64,000 nt of DNA from NCBI GenBank assembly GCA_013215565.1, contig JABSQV010000029.1, forward strand, positions 1 through 64,000, written 5' to 3'. This document shows, one piece after another, positions 9,192 through 18,389 of this stretch (the stretch's first letter is position 1; the number at the start of each line of letters is the position of its first letter). Both the position numbers and the translations under genes were made by a program. This stretch comes from Myxococcales bacterium. GTDB lineage: Bacteria; Myxococcota_A; UBA9160; SZUA-336. Under the pieces are notes generated by a model. The model made no database searches. It was not told where the DNA came from and saw nothing but the letters and a program-made list of their open reading frames with translations.

Positions 9192-10348
9192 GCGCGGGTG
9201 CGCCCGGGTTCGAGGTGGAGCACCGGGATGCGGGCGGAGCGGCACGGGCCGGCCGGCTCGCAACTTCTCATGGGGCACTGCTCACGCCGGCGTTTCTGCC
9301 CGTCGGGACCTACGGCTCGGTCCGGGGGCTGACACCGCAGGATCTCATCGAGGTGGGTACCCAGGGCCTGCTCACGAACACCTACCACCTGCACCTGCGT
9401 CCCGGGGAGCAGCGCGTGGCCGATCTCGGCGGCCTGCACCGCTTCATGGGCTGGGACGGTCCGATCCTGACGGACTCGGGCGGGTACCAGGTCTACTCGC
9501 TCGACCGTTTCGCGAAACGCGATGAGGACGGTGTCAGCTTTCGGAGTCCGGTCGACGGCTCGTTGGCCCGGCTCACGCCGGAGAGCTGCATCGCGATCCA
9601 GGCCGCGCTCGGCGCCGACCTGATCGTAACGCTCGACGAGTTCGAGCCGATCGGGACGGCGACGGATTCGTCCGAGGCGCACGAGGTGCGGAACCAGATG
9701 GAACGGACGTTGCGCTGGGCCGAGCGCTGCCGCGATGCGCACGCGCGACCGGATCAACTTCTGTTCGGGATCGTCCAGGGGGGCGGGTTCGGGGATCTCC
9801 GCGCGGAGAGCGCGGAGCGAACCGCCGCGCTCGGCTTCGACGCGTTCGCGATCGGGGGCCTCGGTGTGGGCGAGTCGGAGTTGCTCCGATGCGACCTGGT
9901 CGAACGCGTGGTCGCCGTGCTTCCGGAGCCGGCGCCCCGCTACCTGATGGGAATCGGGTTTCCGCAGGATCTGATCGACGCGGTCGCGCGCGGCGTCGAC
10001 CTCTTCGACTGTGTGATCCCGACCCGCCACGGCCGACACGGCTCGGTGTTTACCCGCGAGGGACCGCTGAACCTGAGGAACGCGCGCTTTCGCGACGACC
10101 CGGGCCCGCTCGATGCGAGCTGCGCGTGCCCGGTCTGTGCCCGGTTTTCGCGCGCGTACCTTCGGCACCTGCTCGACGCCGGCGAGTTGCTCGCGCCGCG
10201 CCTGTTGTCCTGGCACAACCTGGCGCACTACCTGAGCCTGCTGCGGGAAGCGCGTACTGCGATTCTGGAGAACCGCTTCGAGGAGTGGCGAAGTGCCTGG
10301 CCGAAGCCGACCCGGGCCGGCGAGGCGCAGGAGCATTCGTCGGGCTGA
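9179..10348 (+). CDS. tgt: tRNA-guanine transglycosylase Tgt
   Basis: Tgt exchanges guanine-34 of GUN-anticodon tRNAs for preQ1. The 389-residue product carries LLTNTYHLHLRPG, the LTDSGGYQV segment with the catalytic-site Asp, the GIVQGG loop, and VIPTRHGRHG with the second active-site segment. Near the C-terminus are the zinc ligands C315, C317, C320 and H346 (CACPVC, then WHN). It begins with GTG at 9179 inside the end of queA, so expression is coupled. Nothing appears missing. Confidence 0.97.
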   Translation: MDRVSAGAPGFEVEHRDAGGAARAGRLATSHGALLTPAFLPVGTYGSVRGLTPQDLIEVGTQGLLTNTYHLHLRPGEQRVADLGGLHRFMGWDGPILTDSGGYQVYSLDRFAKRDEDGVSFRSPVDGSLARLTPESCIAIQAALGADLIVTLDEFEPIGTATDSSEAHEVRNQMERTLRWAERCRDAHARPDQLLFGIVQGGGFGDLRAESAERTAALGFDAFAIGGLGVGESELLRCDLVERVVAVLPEPAPRYLMGIGFPQDLIDAVARGVDLFDCVIPTRHGRHGSVFTREGPLNLRNARFRDDPGPLDASCACPVCARFSRAYLRHLLDAGELLAPRLLSWHNLAHYLSLLREARTAILENRFEEWRSAWPKPTRAGEAQEHSSG

Positions 10349-10357
10349 ACGCCGCGC

Positions 10358-11347
10358 TCAGGAGCGCGAAGCGGGCACTTTTCCGAGGGCCGCGACGGCC
10401 AGCGCAGCCAGCGCGGGAAGCCGCGGGCCGAGTTCGCCCGCCAGGATCTGGAGGCCGGGGAAGAATTTCCAGATTCGTTCCCGCACCCGTTCTCGCAGGG
10501 GGTCGAGGAACAGGTCCGGATTGCGCTGCACGATCGTCCCGAGCACGATCCGCTCCGGGTCCAGCAGTGGCACCAGGATCGCCAGTCCCTCGGCGAGTTG
10601 GTCGAGGAACTCGGTGTAGATCCCGACCGCGTAGGCATCGTTCTCGCGCACGGCCTCGATCCAGAGCCTCGCGTCGATCCGCGCCGGGTCGCCGTGTGCG
10701 CGCTCGAGCAGCCCGGCGGCTTCTCCCTGCGCCACGTCCTCGCGGATGCGCGTCGCGATCGCGGCGCCTCCGGTGTAAGCCTCCAGGCACCCGCGGAGGC
10801 CGCAGTTGCAGGCGCGCCCGCCGGGTGCCACCGGGATGTGTCCGAACTCGCCCGCCAGGAAGTGGTGGCCGCGGTGCAGCCCCCCGTCGAGCACGAGTCC
10901 GGCCCCGACGCCGGTGCTCATCGTGAGGAAGAGCATGGAGGAGGCCCCGCGCCCGGCCCCGAAGCGCCACTCCGCGAGCGCCGCGGCGTTGGCGTCGTTC
11001 TCGATCCGGACCGGCACCTCGAGCGCACGCGCCAGTCGTTCACAGACCTGGACGCCCACCCACCCGGGCAGGTTGGGGGCTTCGTGCACGATGCCCGAGA
11101 CGGGATCGAGCGGGCCCGGCGCGGAGAGTCCGAGCGCCCGAATCGCGGGCGCCGTCACCGAGGCCGCCGCCATCACCTCCCGGGTGGTCTCGGCCAGGGT
11201 CTCGAGGTCGCGCTCGGGCGAGCCCGAGGTCCAGCGCTCGAGGCGTGTCTCGGCCAGGATCTCGCCCCCGGGGCGGCCGGCCGCGACCACGCACTTGGTG
11301 CCTCCGATGTCGATTCCGAGCAGAACTTCCGGGTCGTGGGTGGACAC
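10358..11347 (-). CDS. ROK-family sugar kinase (glucokinase-like)
   Basis: ROK kinases phosphorylate glucose, N-acetylglucosamine or N-acetylmannosamine with ATP. With a GTG start at 11347 the protein has 329 residues and opens with LLGIDIGGTKC, the phosphate-binding loop. It has the ENDANAAALAE segment with the catalytic Asp region, a STGVGAGLVLDG loop and the ROK zinc motif CNCGLRGCLE preceded by GHIPVAPGG. No DNA-binding helix-turn-helix precedes the kinase domain, so it is an enzyme and not a NagC-type repressor. The longer open frame upstream to 11602 covers the intergenic region and start of the neighbouring lipoprotein on the other strand. The sugar substrate cannot be told. Confidence 0.9.
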   Translation of the reverse strand: MSTHDPEVLLGIDIGGTKCVVAAGRPGGEILAETRLERWTSGSPERDLETLAETTREVMAAASVTAPAIRALGLSAPGPLDPVSGIVHEAPNLPGWVGVQVCERLARALEVPVRIENDANAAALAEWRFGAGRGASSMLFLTMSTGVGAGLVLDGGLHRGHHFLAGEFGHIPVAPGGRACNCGLRGCLEAYTGGAAIATRIREDVAQGEAAGLLERAHGDPARIDARLWIEAVRENDAYAVGIYTEFLDQLAEGLAILVPLLDPERIVLGTIVQRNPDLFLDPLRERVRERIWKFFPGLQILAGELGPRLPALAALAVAALGKVPASRS

Positions 11348-11431
11348 GCGCGCCAGCCTCTCTGTGTCTGGAAAGCATAGCGCTGGCCGCGAGCCTTGCG
11401 GCGAGGCACCTTCTGATCCAGGGGGAACCGC

Positions 11432-11872
11432 ATGTCTGCCAGATCGATCGCGGCGATTCTGGGGATCGCCGTTTGTGTTGGCTGTTTCGGATCCGGCAGC
11501 GGGCTCTCGGAAGGCCAGGCGCAGCTGCTCAAGGGACGCATCGAGCGGTACGCGGAAAACCTGCGCTGGGGGCGCGTCCAGGAGGCGGCGCAGTTGGTGC
11601 ACCCGGACGATCGGGTGGCCTTCGTGCGATTCATGCGGGAAACCCAGGGTCGTGTGCGCTTCACGTCGTTCGAAGTCGACTCGGTCGAGGCCGATCGGGA
11701 AGAAGCAACCGGCGTGGCCGTCGTGACCTTCCGGCTCTACCGGCCCCCGCGGATGGAGGAGCGGCTTCTGGTCGAGTCGCAGAACTGGGCGTTCGATGCG
11801 GACCGGCAGCAGTGGTTCCTCCGGGATCCGGACCTCAGCGGCTACCGGGGCGACGTCTCTAGTCGAGACTGA
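11432..11872 (+). CDS. small lipoprotein of unknown function
   Basis: The 146-residue product starts with a lipoprotein signal (MSARSIAAILGIAVCVGC, lipobox VGC at residue 18). The mature part is a compact alpha/beta domain with no family I recognise; it resembles small NTF2-like or nuclease-inhibitor-sized periplasmic domains in length only. GGGGGAA upstream of the ATG is a good ribosome site. It diverges from the ROK kinase gene, and its last 14 bases overlap the 3' end of the next minus-strand gene. Confidence 0.75.
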   Translation: MSARSIAAILGIAVCVGCFGSGSGLSEGQAQLLKGRIERYAENLRWGRVQEAAQLVHPDDRVAFVRFMRETQGRVRFTSFEVDSVEADREEATGVAVVTFRLYRPPRMEERLLVESQNWAFDADRQQWFLRDPDLSGYRGDVSSRD

Positions 11873-12278
11873 GTTCGTCGGAAACGCTGATGCTGCCGTC
11901 CTGCTCGATCATGGCCAGGATCTCTCCCTGTTGCTCCAGCACCAACGCGGTACGGTAGACGCCGTCCTTCCAGAAGCCCTTGCGCGATACGCCGATCGTG
12001 CCCCGGGCCACCGGCAACTCGAGGACTGCGCCGGCTCCGAGATCCAGCCGTGCCGGCAGCGGCGCGCGCGCCGGCTCGGCCGGCGTGAGGCGCGCGTAGC
12101 TGCGTAGTGCCTGCCCGGAGACGCGCTCCGCCGAGGCTCGGTACCGGGCCGGGATCGCATCGGCCTCGCCGGCGTAGGAAACGGTCCCGGCTTCGGTTTC
12201 GTAGCGATAGAAGTCGCCGGCGGCCAGCCCGGGTCCCCAGGCCGCCGCGAAAGAGAGAACCAGCAGTAAGCGTCTCAT
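11859..12278 (-). CDS. exported protein, DUF4124-like
   Basis: The 139-residue protein has a signal peptide (MRRLLLVLSFAAAWGPGLAAG). The segment directly after it, DFYRYETEAGTVSYAGEADAIPARY, has the pattern of DUF4124 domains (a short beta-hairpin found at the N-terminus of many periplasmic proteins: YRWTDA-G-HYSD-like). The rest is unassigned. Its 3' end overlaps the convergent lipoprotein gene by 14 bases. No function is proposed. Confidence 0.65.
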   Translation of the reverse strand: MRRLLLVLSFAAAWGPGLAAGDFYRYETEAGTVSYAGEADAIPARYRASAERVSGQALRSYARLTPAEPARAPLPARLDLGAGAVLELPVARGTIGVSRKGFWKDGVYRTALVLEQQGEILAMIEQDGSISVSDELSLD

Positions 12279-12403
12279 CGAATCCCCCCGGTTTCGAACG
12301 GATCTCTACACGCAGGGGGTGGCGGCGCAGGCGTGCTCGGTGTCGACCTGCGTGCGGCCGCGCGCGCAGGCGAGACCTCCAACTCTCCGCTCCGCAGTTG
12401 GAA

Positions 12404-12433
12404 TTGACATTCGCCGGGGCGCACGCTTATCTT
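12404..12433 (+). promoter_or_regulatory. sigma-70 promoter of the initiator tRNA gene
   Basis: A perfect -35 box TTGACA at 12404-12409 is separated by 18 nt from TATCTT at 12428-12433 (4 of 6 consensus bases). The expected transcription start near 12440 lies just before the tRNA 5' end at 12444. It indicates that the tRNA is transcribed alone. Confidence 0.75.
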
Positions 12434-12443
12434 GCGCTCCCGT

Positions 12444-12520
<77 letters not shown>

Positions 12521-12527
12521 GTTCCCG

Positions 12528-12558
12528 GCCGTTGCCCGATCTCCGGGCAACGGCTTTC
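12528..12558 (+). terminator. rho-independent terminator after tRNA-fMet
   Basis: GCCGTTGCCCG (12528-12538) pairs perfectly with CGGGCAACGGC (12544-12554) over 11 bp around the loop ATCTC, followed by TTTC. It lies 8 nt after the tRNA CCA and is the clearest terminator in the window. It may also serve the minus-strand gene ending at 12594. Confidence 0.8.
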
Positions 12559-12593
12559 GGCTCCCACCCCGGCTCCGTCCGCTTCGGCCCGGT

Positions 12594-13826
12594 TCAGAAG
12601 ACTTCCGGGCACCAGGGCGCAGGATCCCAGGCGAACAGCGCATCGGCGCGGCGGAGCGCCTCGGGGCTGCCCTGGATCCGGCCCGCACGCGCAAGCGGTC
12701 CGAAGCCGTTCCCGCCGAGGTAAACGGCGCCGAGTTCCTCGATGCCGAGTTCGAGTTCGGGTTCGCGCGTGGTCCGTCGGCAGGACGCCCCGTCCGGCGA
12801 CCCCGAGAGTTCGAAGCCGCCCTCGTTCCAGGGACAGACCGGATCGCGCACGGCGATTCGAATTCCGCCCTCCGCGGCGTAGGCGCGGCCCGCGAGCGCC
12901 CGCTCCACATCCATCACGCGAAGCCACAGGCCATCACTATGAAGGCGCTCCAGTCGTCTGGGATCCCGGAGCAGCCAGGGCAGTGAGTCGTCGACGGGCC
13001 GGTTCCAGGCCTGCAGCGTACGCACCAGATCGATGTCGAGTGCGTAGCGCCAGAGCGCGGCCCGCGCACCCGCGTCGACGCCCTGCAGTTCCTTCAGCCA
13101 GACCGTCGACTGCAGCGTGTCTACGCGGGGTCGGCTCGAGTTGTCCCTTCCGGGGAGAATCCGGTACTGCAGGTAACCGCGCGCTTCCCCCGACTCTTCG
13201 TAAAGCGCGTACCGGAACTTCGACCCGCCTCTGCGATCCCAGGGGTGATCTTCGCTCCAGTGCTCCCACCAGCCCTGGCTGCGGGCGAAGTGCCCGGGCC
13301 TCTCGCGAAAGATGCGCTCGTACACCGCGGGGAGCAGCTTGCGTGCCTGTTCCGGGTCGAGCAGCCGAATCTGGCCCCCCGGGGCCGGTTCGCGAAACTG
13401 GGCGTGCGCGGTCTCGATGCGGCAGGTACAGCTGTGCGAGGCGACCGCGTAGCCGAAGCGGGCGTAGATCGAACTCTCCGATGCCCAGAGCCCCGCGAGC
13501 GGTTCCTCGCGTTCGCGCACGTCTTCGAAATGGGCGGCCATCATGGCGCGCAGTACGCCGCGACGTCGATGGGTCGACCGGACCGAAATCAGCGTGGTGC
13601 CCCCTGTGGGAAGCGCCGCGCCCGGAACCGTGAGGTCGAGCGAGAACGCGCCACAGCTTCCGATCATCGTCGATCCCTCGTACGCGCAGCGCGTCCGCTC
13701 GAACTCGTTGAGTTTCGTGAAGGCCGGCAAGGCCTCGGGCTGCGGGTCGAAACCGAATCCGAGGCCGAGCACCTCTTGGATCTCTGCGGCTTCGTCTTCG
13801 CGTGCCGCGCGCAGGCTGAACTCCAT
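12594..13826 (-). CDS. Eis-like GNAT acetyltransferase with SCP2-type C-terminal domain
   Basis: The product (about 410 residues from the ATG at 13826; an ATG four codons upstream is possible) has the architecture of Eis: an N-terminal GNAT domain, a second GNAT-like domain and a sterol-carrier-like C-terminal domain. The acetyl-CoA loop is seen as ISVRSTHRRRGVLRAMM, and WASESSIYARFGYA is the typical end of the first domain. Characterised Eis proteins acetylate aminoglycosides and lysines at several positions and use the C-terminal carboxylate, often of a Phe, as catalytic base. This protein also ends in Phe (PEVF). The substrate here is unknown. The gene stands alone between the tRNA terminator and the permease gene. 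Confidence 0.85.
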   Translation of the reverse strand: MEFSLRAAREDEAAEIQEVLGLGFGFDPQPEALPAFTKLNEFERTRCAYEGSTMIGSCGAFSLDLTVPGAALPTGGTTLISVRSTHRRRGVLRAMMAAHFEDVREREEPLAGLWASESSIYARFGYAVASHSCTCRIETAHAQFREPAPGGQIRLLDPEQARKLLPAVYERIFRERPGHFARSQGWWEHWSEDHPWDRRGGSKFRYALYEESGEARGYLQYRILPGRDNSSRPRVDTLQSTVWLKELQGVDAGARAALWRYALDIDLVRTLQAWNRPVDDSLPWLLRDPRRLERLHSDGLWLRVMDVERALAGRAYAAEGGIRIAVRDPVCPWNEGGFELSGSPDGASCRRTTREPELELGIEELGAVYLGGNGFGPLARAGRIQGSPEALRRADALFAWDPAPWCPEVF

Positions 13827-13893
13827 GCAGCGGAGCATACCGCGATCCGCCAGAGTCGATGTGGGCTCCGAGCCCGTGGGCTTTCGGATCTTA

Positions 13894-15300
13894 CTAGGCC
13901 CGCGGACGATCCCTGCGCGAGCGCGCCAGCCCGGCGTGGCCCACGAAGATCAGGATTAGCAGCCCGAGGCCGAGCAGCGGATACCACGCGTCGCGCTCGC
14001 CGGAAAGTGCGCTCCCGACCATGATCGCGACCACGCCGAGCGAAGACGCGATGTACAGCGCCGGCAGCAGCGGATACAGGCTCGCGCGGTAAGGCCGTGG
14101 CGCGTCGGGGCGGGTTCGGCGCAGAACAAACAGAGATGCGACGGTGAGGGTTCCGGTCACCACCATGGCCAGGCTTACCATGGTGTAGAGCTGCTCGAAC
14201 TTCCCGCTCAGTACCAGCAGGCACGCGAGCAGGCACTGAACCCAGAGCGCACGTTGCGGCACGTGGTGGGCCTCGTCGACCTTCCCCATGAGCGGCCACA
14301 TGGCGCCCCGCCGGGCCATCGCGTACGCCACCCGCGCGCCGCCCAGAACCGTCCCGTTCAGGCTCGCGAGCAGCGCGATCGCGATCAGGGTCGTGATCGC
14401 GATCTGGCCCGGGGTCCCTGCGAGAATTCCCGCGGTCGCGGTGCCGGCCTCGCCGGCGTCGCGCAAGCCGGCCAGCCCGAGCACCCGGAGGAAGCCCACG
14501 CAGATCAACAGGTACAGCGCACAGACCCCGAGCGTGCCCCAGATCAAGGAGCGGGGAATGTTCCGCTGCGGCTCGGAAACCTCGCCCGCGACGTAGATGA
14601 TGTTGATCCAGCCCGAATACGCGAAGTAGACGGCCATGTAGGCAACGACGAAGCCCTGCAGCGAGTCCGCCCGCGCATCCGCTTGCGCCGTCGCGAAGCC
14701 CAGGCTTTCGGCCTCTCCGCCGTGCAGGATCGCGTAGGTCGCCATGCCCGCGAGAAGCACGATCGGAACCAGCGTTAGCAAGGTCTGCGTCCGGACGCTG
14801 CTCCGTGCGCCGGTCGCGTTCAGCCCGGTGAGCGCCGGGATCACCAGCAGTGCCGCGACCTCGGCCGCCGAGAGCTCACGTCCCCAGGGAAGTTCGAGGA
14901 CGGTCCAGCCGAGATCGATGCCGAGCAGCACAGGGAGTTGATAGGTGCAGAGCCCCACGCCCAGCGTCGCGATCGAACCGCAGAAGATCGCGGCGAAGAG
15001 CACCCAGCCGCTCGCGAACGCGACGGACGGACCGAAGGCCTCGTACTGGTACACATAGTCGCCGCCGGCCCGCGGCATCATGCTTCCAAGTTCCGCGCAG
15101 GCGACCCCGCCCGCGAGTGCCGTGAGTCCTCCGAGGAGCCAGATCAGGTAGAAGACGAACTCGCTCGAGGTGTTCTTGGCGACGATCGCGGGCGACAGGA
15201 AGATCCCGATCCCGAGCATCGAGCCCGCGACGATGGCGAAGGCGCCGAGGCCGCGGATGACCCGGACCGGTTCGCCCGAAGTCGGCTGGCGCTCAGCCAA
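13894..15300 (-). CDS. APC-family amino acid permease
   Basis: A 468-residue membrane protein with about 12 hydrophobic segments. The first helix carries the APC substrate-binding motif (IVAGSMLGIGIF), followed by GGVACAELGSMMPRAGGDYVY, a typical TM2-TM3 consensus, and YSGWINIIYVAGEVSEPQRNIP around TM6-7. It should import or exchange an amino acid across the inner membrane; the substrate cannot be deduced. The start ATG at 15300 is followed by a short polar N-terminus. It is in the same direction as the sugar operon upstream, 55 nt after it. Confidence 0.92.
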   Translation of the reverse strand: MAERQPTSGEPVRVIRGLGAFAIVAGSMLGIGIFLSPAIVAKNTSSEFVFYLIWLLGGLTALAGGVACAELGSMMPRAGGDYVYQYEAFGPSVAFASGWVLFAAIFCGSIATLGVGLCTYQLPVLLGIDLGWTVLELPWGRELSAAEVAALLVIPALTGLNATGARSSVRTQTLLTLVPIVLLAGMATYAILHGGEAESLGFATAQADARADSLQGFVVAYMAVYFAYSGWINIIYVAGEVSEPQRNIPRSLIWGTLGVCALYLLICVGFLRVLGLAGLRDAGEAGTATAGILAGTPGQIAITTLIAIALLASLNGTVLGGARVAYAMARRGAMWPLMGKVDEAHHVPQRALWVQCLLACLLVLSGKFEQLYTMVSLAMVVTGTLTVASLFVLRRTRPDAPRPYRASLYPLLPALYIASSLGVVAIMVGSALSGERDAWYPLLGLGLLILIFVGHAGLARSRRDRPRA

Positions 15301-15355
15301 GCGGGACCCCCTGTCGCGCCACTCCGGTCATCATCGCGTCCCGTTGCAACATCAA

Positions 15356-16231
15356 TTACGACTCCCCAGGCTCCATCCCGCTGGCTGCCAGGACCTCGAT
15401 CCTCGCGAGCAGACCCGTGCCACCCATCGCCGCGTAGCGCCCGCCCAGACCGGCCAGCCCGAGCGCGACGAGCAGCGCGACCGGCCAGAGGCCGAGCCCG
15501 AGCGCTCCTACCGCGAGGACGGCCGCCAGGGTTCCGAGCAGGACCAGGCGTGCGGGTCGCGCCATCGAGAGCACGCCGTCCAGCGCGAGACCCGCCAGGC
15601 GCAGCGGGCCGTACTTGCTCTCGCCACGCGTACGCTCGACGGTGTCCACCTGTATCAGTTGCACGGCATTGGGCGGCGTTTTGGGAAGGGGAAAGCGCAG
15701 GTAGCGCCAGTAGCGTGGTGTTGCCAGGAATTGTCGTGCGACCTCGGCCGAGATCAGGCGGTAGAAGATGTTCTGGGTCCTGAGGTCCACTCCGAAGATG
15801 CCGCGCGAAAGCACGTGGAAGAGGCCCGCACCCAGGCGGCGGTAGCGCTTGCGGCTGGCGAGCGTGCGGCGCATGCACTGCACCACCCGGGCCCCGTTCA
15901 AGAAGCGCCGGATCATTTCCGGGATCGCCCCGGGAGGGTGGCTACCGTCGACGTCCATCATGATCGAGGCATCCGCGCGCGAGCGGTAGAGCCCGTAGCT
16001 AAGCGCCACCCCCTGGCCGAAGGAGCGAGCTAGCGAGCAGTAGCCGACGGCGGGGTTGGTCGCCGCGATGCCTCGCAGGAGCGCCAGCGTGCGGTCGGTG
16101 CTCGAATCTTCGATGAAGATCACCCTGAGCGCAACTTCGGGCGGAAGCTCGAGCGCCTCGATCTGTTCGAGGAAGACGGGGATGTTCGCTTCCTCGTCGC
16201 GAACCGCCACGAGTACGTCGACGCGGGTCAC
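15356..16231 (-). CDS. polyprenyl-phosphate glycosyltransferase, GT2 family, with C-terminal membrane segment
   Basis: The N-terminal 220 residues are a GT-A domain: VDVLVAVRDEEANIP, FIEDSSTDRT and MMDVDGSHPPG (the DxD metal site), then GESKYGPLRL near its end. Two hydrophobic helices follow (about 222-260). This is the layout of DPM1/ArnC/GtrB-like enzymes that load a sugar onto a polyprenyl phosphate at the inner membrane. It begins with GTG overlapping the aminotransferase stop by four bases. It is the last gene of a five-gene operon and would use the nucleotide sugar the other genes make. Confidence 0.85.
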   Translation of the reverse strand: MTRVDVLVAVRDEEANIPVFLEQIEALELPPEVALRVIFIEDSSTDRTLALLRGIAATNPAVGYCSLARSFGQGVALSYGLYRSRADASIMMDVDGSHPPGAIPEMIRRFLNGARVVQCMRRTLASRKRYRRLGAGLFHVLSRGIFGVDLRTQNIFYRLISAEVARQFLATPRYWRYLRFPLPKTPPNAVQLIQVDTVERTRGESKYGPLRLAGLALDGVLSMARPARLVLLGTLAAVLAVGALGLGLWPVALLVALGLAGLGGRYAAMGGTGLLARIEVLAASGMEPGES

Positions 16232-17370
16232 GCGGAGAGGACGCAGTCACGCAGCGCCTCGATCACCAGCGCCAGCGCGCGGGAATCGAGCTGTGTGGAA
16301 CAGGGCAGCACCAGGATCTTCGACCAGAACTCGTCGGTGACCTGCGTGTCTTCGCGCGGCGCGTCTGCGTACGGCGCCTGCAGGTGAATGGGTTTCCAGA
16401 AGGGACTCGAGCTGATCTCTTTGTCTCTCAGCCTGGAGACCGCCTCGCTGACCGTGGGTCGACCGAGCGTGACGCCACTGTACCAGCAGGCGCTCTCAGC
16501 CCAGGGGGGTACGGGAAAGACGCCGATGCCGGGGAGGTCGCCGAGCCCTTCGGCGTAGGCGCGAGCGATGCGGCGTTTCGCCTCTACCAGGTCCTCGAGC
16601 CGTTCCAGTTGGGCGCAGCCGACTGCGGCCTGAAGATTCGTCATGCGATAGTTGAAGCCGACCATGTCGTGCTCGTACGCGGCCTTTGCGCGCGCTGTGG
16701 TGCTGAGGTGCCGCACGCGCGCGCACAGTGCCTCGTCCTGTCCGACCACCGCACCGCCGCCCCCCGCAGTGACGGTCTTGTTTCCGTTGAACGAGAACAC
16801 CGCGAGTTCCGCGCCGAGCGATCCGACCGGCCGGCTCCGGTAGCGGGCTCCCAGGGCGGCCGCAGCATCGGTCACGACCGGAAGTTCGTACTCCCGGGCG
16901 ATCCCCGCGAGCGCATCCATCTCGGCCGGGGTGCCGAGCGTGTGGACCGGCATCAGGGCCGACACCCGCCGACCGGTCCGCTTGTGTACGAGTTCGCGGC
17001 CGCGCCGTACGGTCTGCCGCGCGAGCGCTTCTGCGACGGCCTCGGGATCGAGGGTCCACGAGTCGCGGCTCACGTCGAAGAGCCAGGGCGTCGCCCCGCA
17101 CTGGGAGATCGCGTTGGCGCTGGCGATGAAGGTCAGCGAAGGCAGGATCACGAGGTCGTCTCGCTGGACCCCGAGGGCCGTCAGCGCGACATGCAGTCCT
17201 GTCGTGCCCGAAGAGGTCGCGACGGCGTGCGGCGCGCCGGACGCGGCTGCGACCATCTCTTCGAAGCGGTCGACGAATGGACCGACGGAGGACACGTAGT
17301 TCGAGTCCACGCACTCCTGCAGGTAACGCGCCTCGTTGCCGGCGAGATTCGGAACCGCGATCGGAATCAC
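16228..17370 (-). CDS. PLP-dependent sugar aminotransferase, LegC-like (DegT/DnrJ/EryC1 family)
   Basis: Aminotransferases of this family put an amino group on a keto nucleotide sugar. The GTG start at 17370 overlaps the epimerase stop (GTGA) and gives 380 residues. The N-terminal NYVSSVGPFVDRFE is characteristic of the LegC-like subgroup; TSSGTTGLHVAL binds the phosphate, and the Schiff-base lysine is in FNGNKTVTAGGGG. An earlier start at 17415 would extend into the upstream gene. The product together with the upstream dehydrogenase and epimerase suggests an amino or diamino sugar; the exact sugar is not known. Confidence 0.9.
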   Translation of the reverse strand: MIPIAVPNLAGNEARYLQECVDSNYVSSVGPFVDRFEEMVAAASGAPHAVATSSGTTGLHVALTALGVQRDDLVILPSLTFIASANAISQCGATPWLFDVSRDSWTLDPEAVAEALARQTVRRGRELVHKRTGRRVSALMPVHTLGTPAEMDALAGIAREYELPVVTDAAAALGARYRSRPVGSLGAELAVFSFNGNKTVTAGGGGAVVGQDEALCARVRHLSTTARAKAAYEHDMVGFNYRMTNLQAAVGCAQLERLEDLVEAKRRIARAYAEGLGDLPGIGVFPVPPWAESACWYSGVTLGRPTVSEAVSRLRDKEISSSPFWKPIHLQAPYADAPREDTQVTDEFWSKILVLPCSTQLDSRALALVIEALRDCVLSA

Positions 17371-18389
17371 GGGGCCGTCGCTTCGGGGCGCGATTCGAAT
17401 TCGGGCCGGTACCACTCGTAGGTGCGGCGCACGCCCTCCTCCAGCCGGGTCGCTGCCCGGAAGCCCGTTACGGCCTCCATTTCGCGCATGTCGGGGCAGC
17501 GCCGCGCGGGGGAGCCGGGCGTAGCGGGACGGGGCGCGATGACGGCGGTTCGCCCGACGGTGCGCAGGATCAACTCCGCGAGCGCGTCCATGCGGATTTC
17601 GGGTCCCGGACTTCCCAGGTTGAGCACCCGGCCACGGCCCCGCGGTTCGAGGGCCACGCGCGCCAGCATCTCCACCGCATCCTCCACGAAACAGAAGCAG
17701 CGGCTGTGGTCGACCGAGAACACCTCGAGGGCTTCTCCGGGTGCCAGCCGGTGTGCGCGTTCGAGCAACTGTGGGATCACGTGCGCGTTTCCCATGCGCG
17801 GGCCGTAGACATTGTGAGGACGGACGATCGTCTGCGGCAGTTCGGAGTGCCGGACCAGCGCCTCGCCGTAGAGCTTCGACAGCATGTAGGCCGTCCGGGG
17901 CCGACCCAGATCGGGAAGCGCGAGCGGGACCTCCTCTGGTGTCGGGATCGGCAGGTCCAGATGCTCCAGAGATCCCGCGTAGACCTCGCTGGTCGACGCG
18001 AAGACGAAGCGTTCAAGCGCTCTCTGACGCCTGGCCAGGTCGAGTGCAGCCTCGAGCAATGCCACGTTGGTTCGAAGTGTTGCGTAGGGATGCTCCAGTA
18101 CCTGTTGCACACCCAGAATCGCGGCGAAGTGGAAGATATGAGAGTAGTCGACGCCTGCGCGGGCGCCGAACTCCGGGTCTCCGAGGTCCTGTTCCAGGAG
18201 TTCCACGCCGTCTGACGCGAGCCGTTCGAGCAGAAATGCGTCGCGCCGCCCGCGTGAGAGGTTGTCGAGCAGGTGTACCCGGAAGCCACGAGCGACGAGC
18301 TTTCGGCACAGGAAGCCGCCGATGAAGCCGGCTCCGCCCGTGATCAGGGCGGTGCCGGCTTCACCCCTCCCCGATCGCTGCGAAGACAC
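17367..18389 (-). CDS. NAD-dependent sugar epimerase/dehydratase (extended SDR)
   Basis: A 340-residue extended short-chain dehydrogenase. The dinucleotide loop is LITGGAGFIGG (residues 15-25), D42 follows the second strand (LLDNLSRG), the catalytic pair is the Y-x3-K in YMLSKLYGE with the Thr/Ser of ASTSEVY, and RPHNVYGP is a family motif for substrate binding. It acts on a nucleotide sugar as 4-epimerase or 4,6-dehydratase. The TSEVY motif lacks the Asp-Glu pair typical of dehydratases, so epimerase or decarboxylase-type action is more likely (inference). It starts with GTG 29 nt inside the end of the upstream dehydrogenase. Confidence 0.88.
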   Translation of the reverse strand: MSSQRSGRGEAGTALITGGAGFIGGFLCRKLVARGFRVHLLDNLSRGRRDAFLLERLASDGVELLEQDLGDPEFGARAGVDYSHIFHFAAILGVQQVLEHPYATLRTNVALLEAALDLARRQRALERFVFASTSEVYAGSLEHLDLPIPTPEEVPLALPDLGRPRTAYMLSKLYGEALVRHSELPQTIVRPHNVYGPRMGNAHVIPQLLERAHRLAPGEALEVFSVDHSRCFCFVEDAVEMLARVALEPRGRGRVLNLGSPGPEIRMDALAELILRTVGRTAVIAPRPATPGSPARRCPDMREMEAVTGFRAATRLEEGVRRTYEWYRPEFESRPEATAP

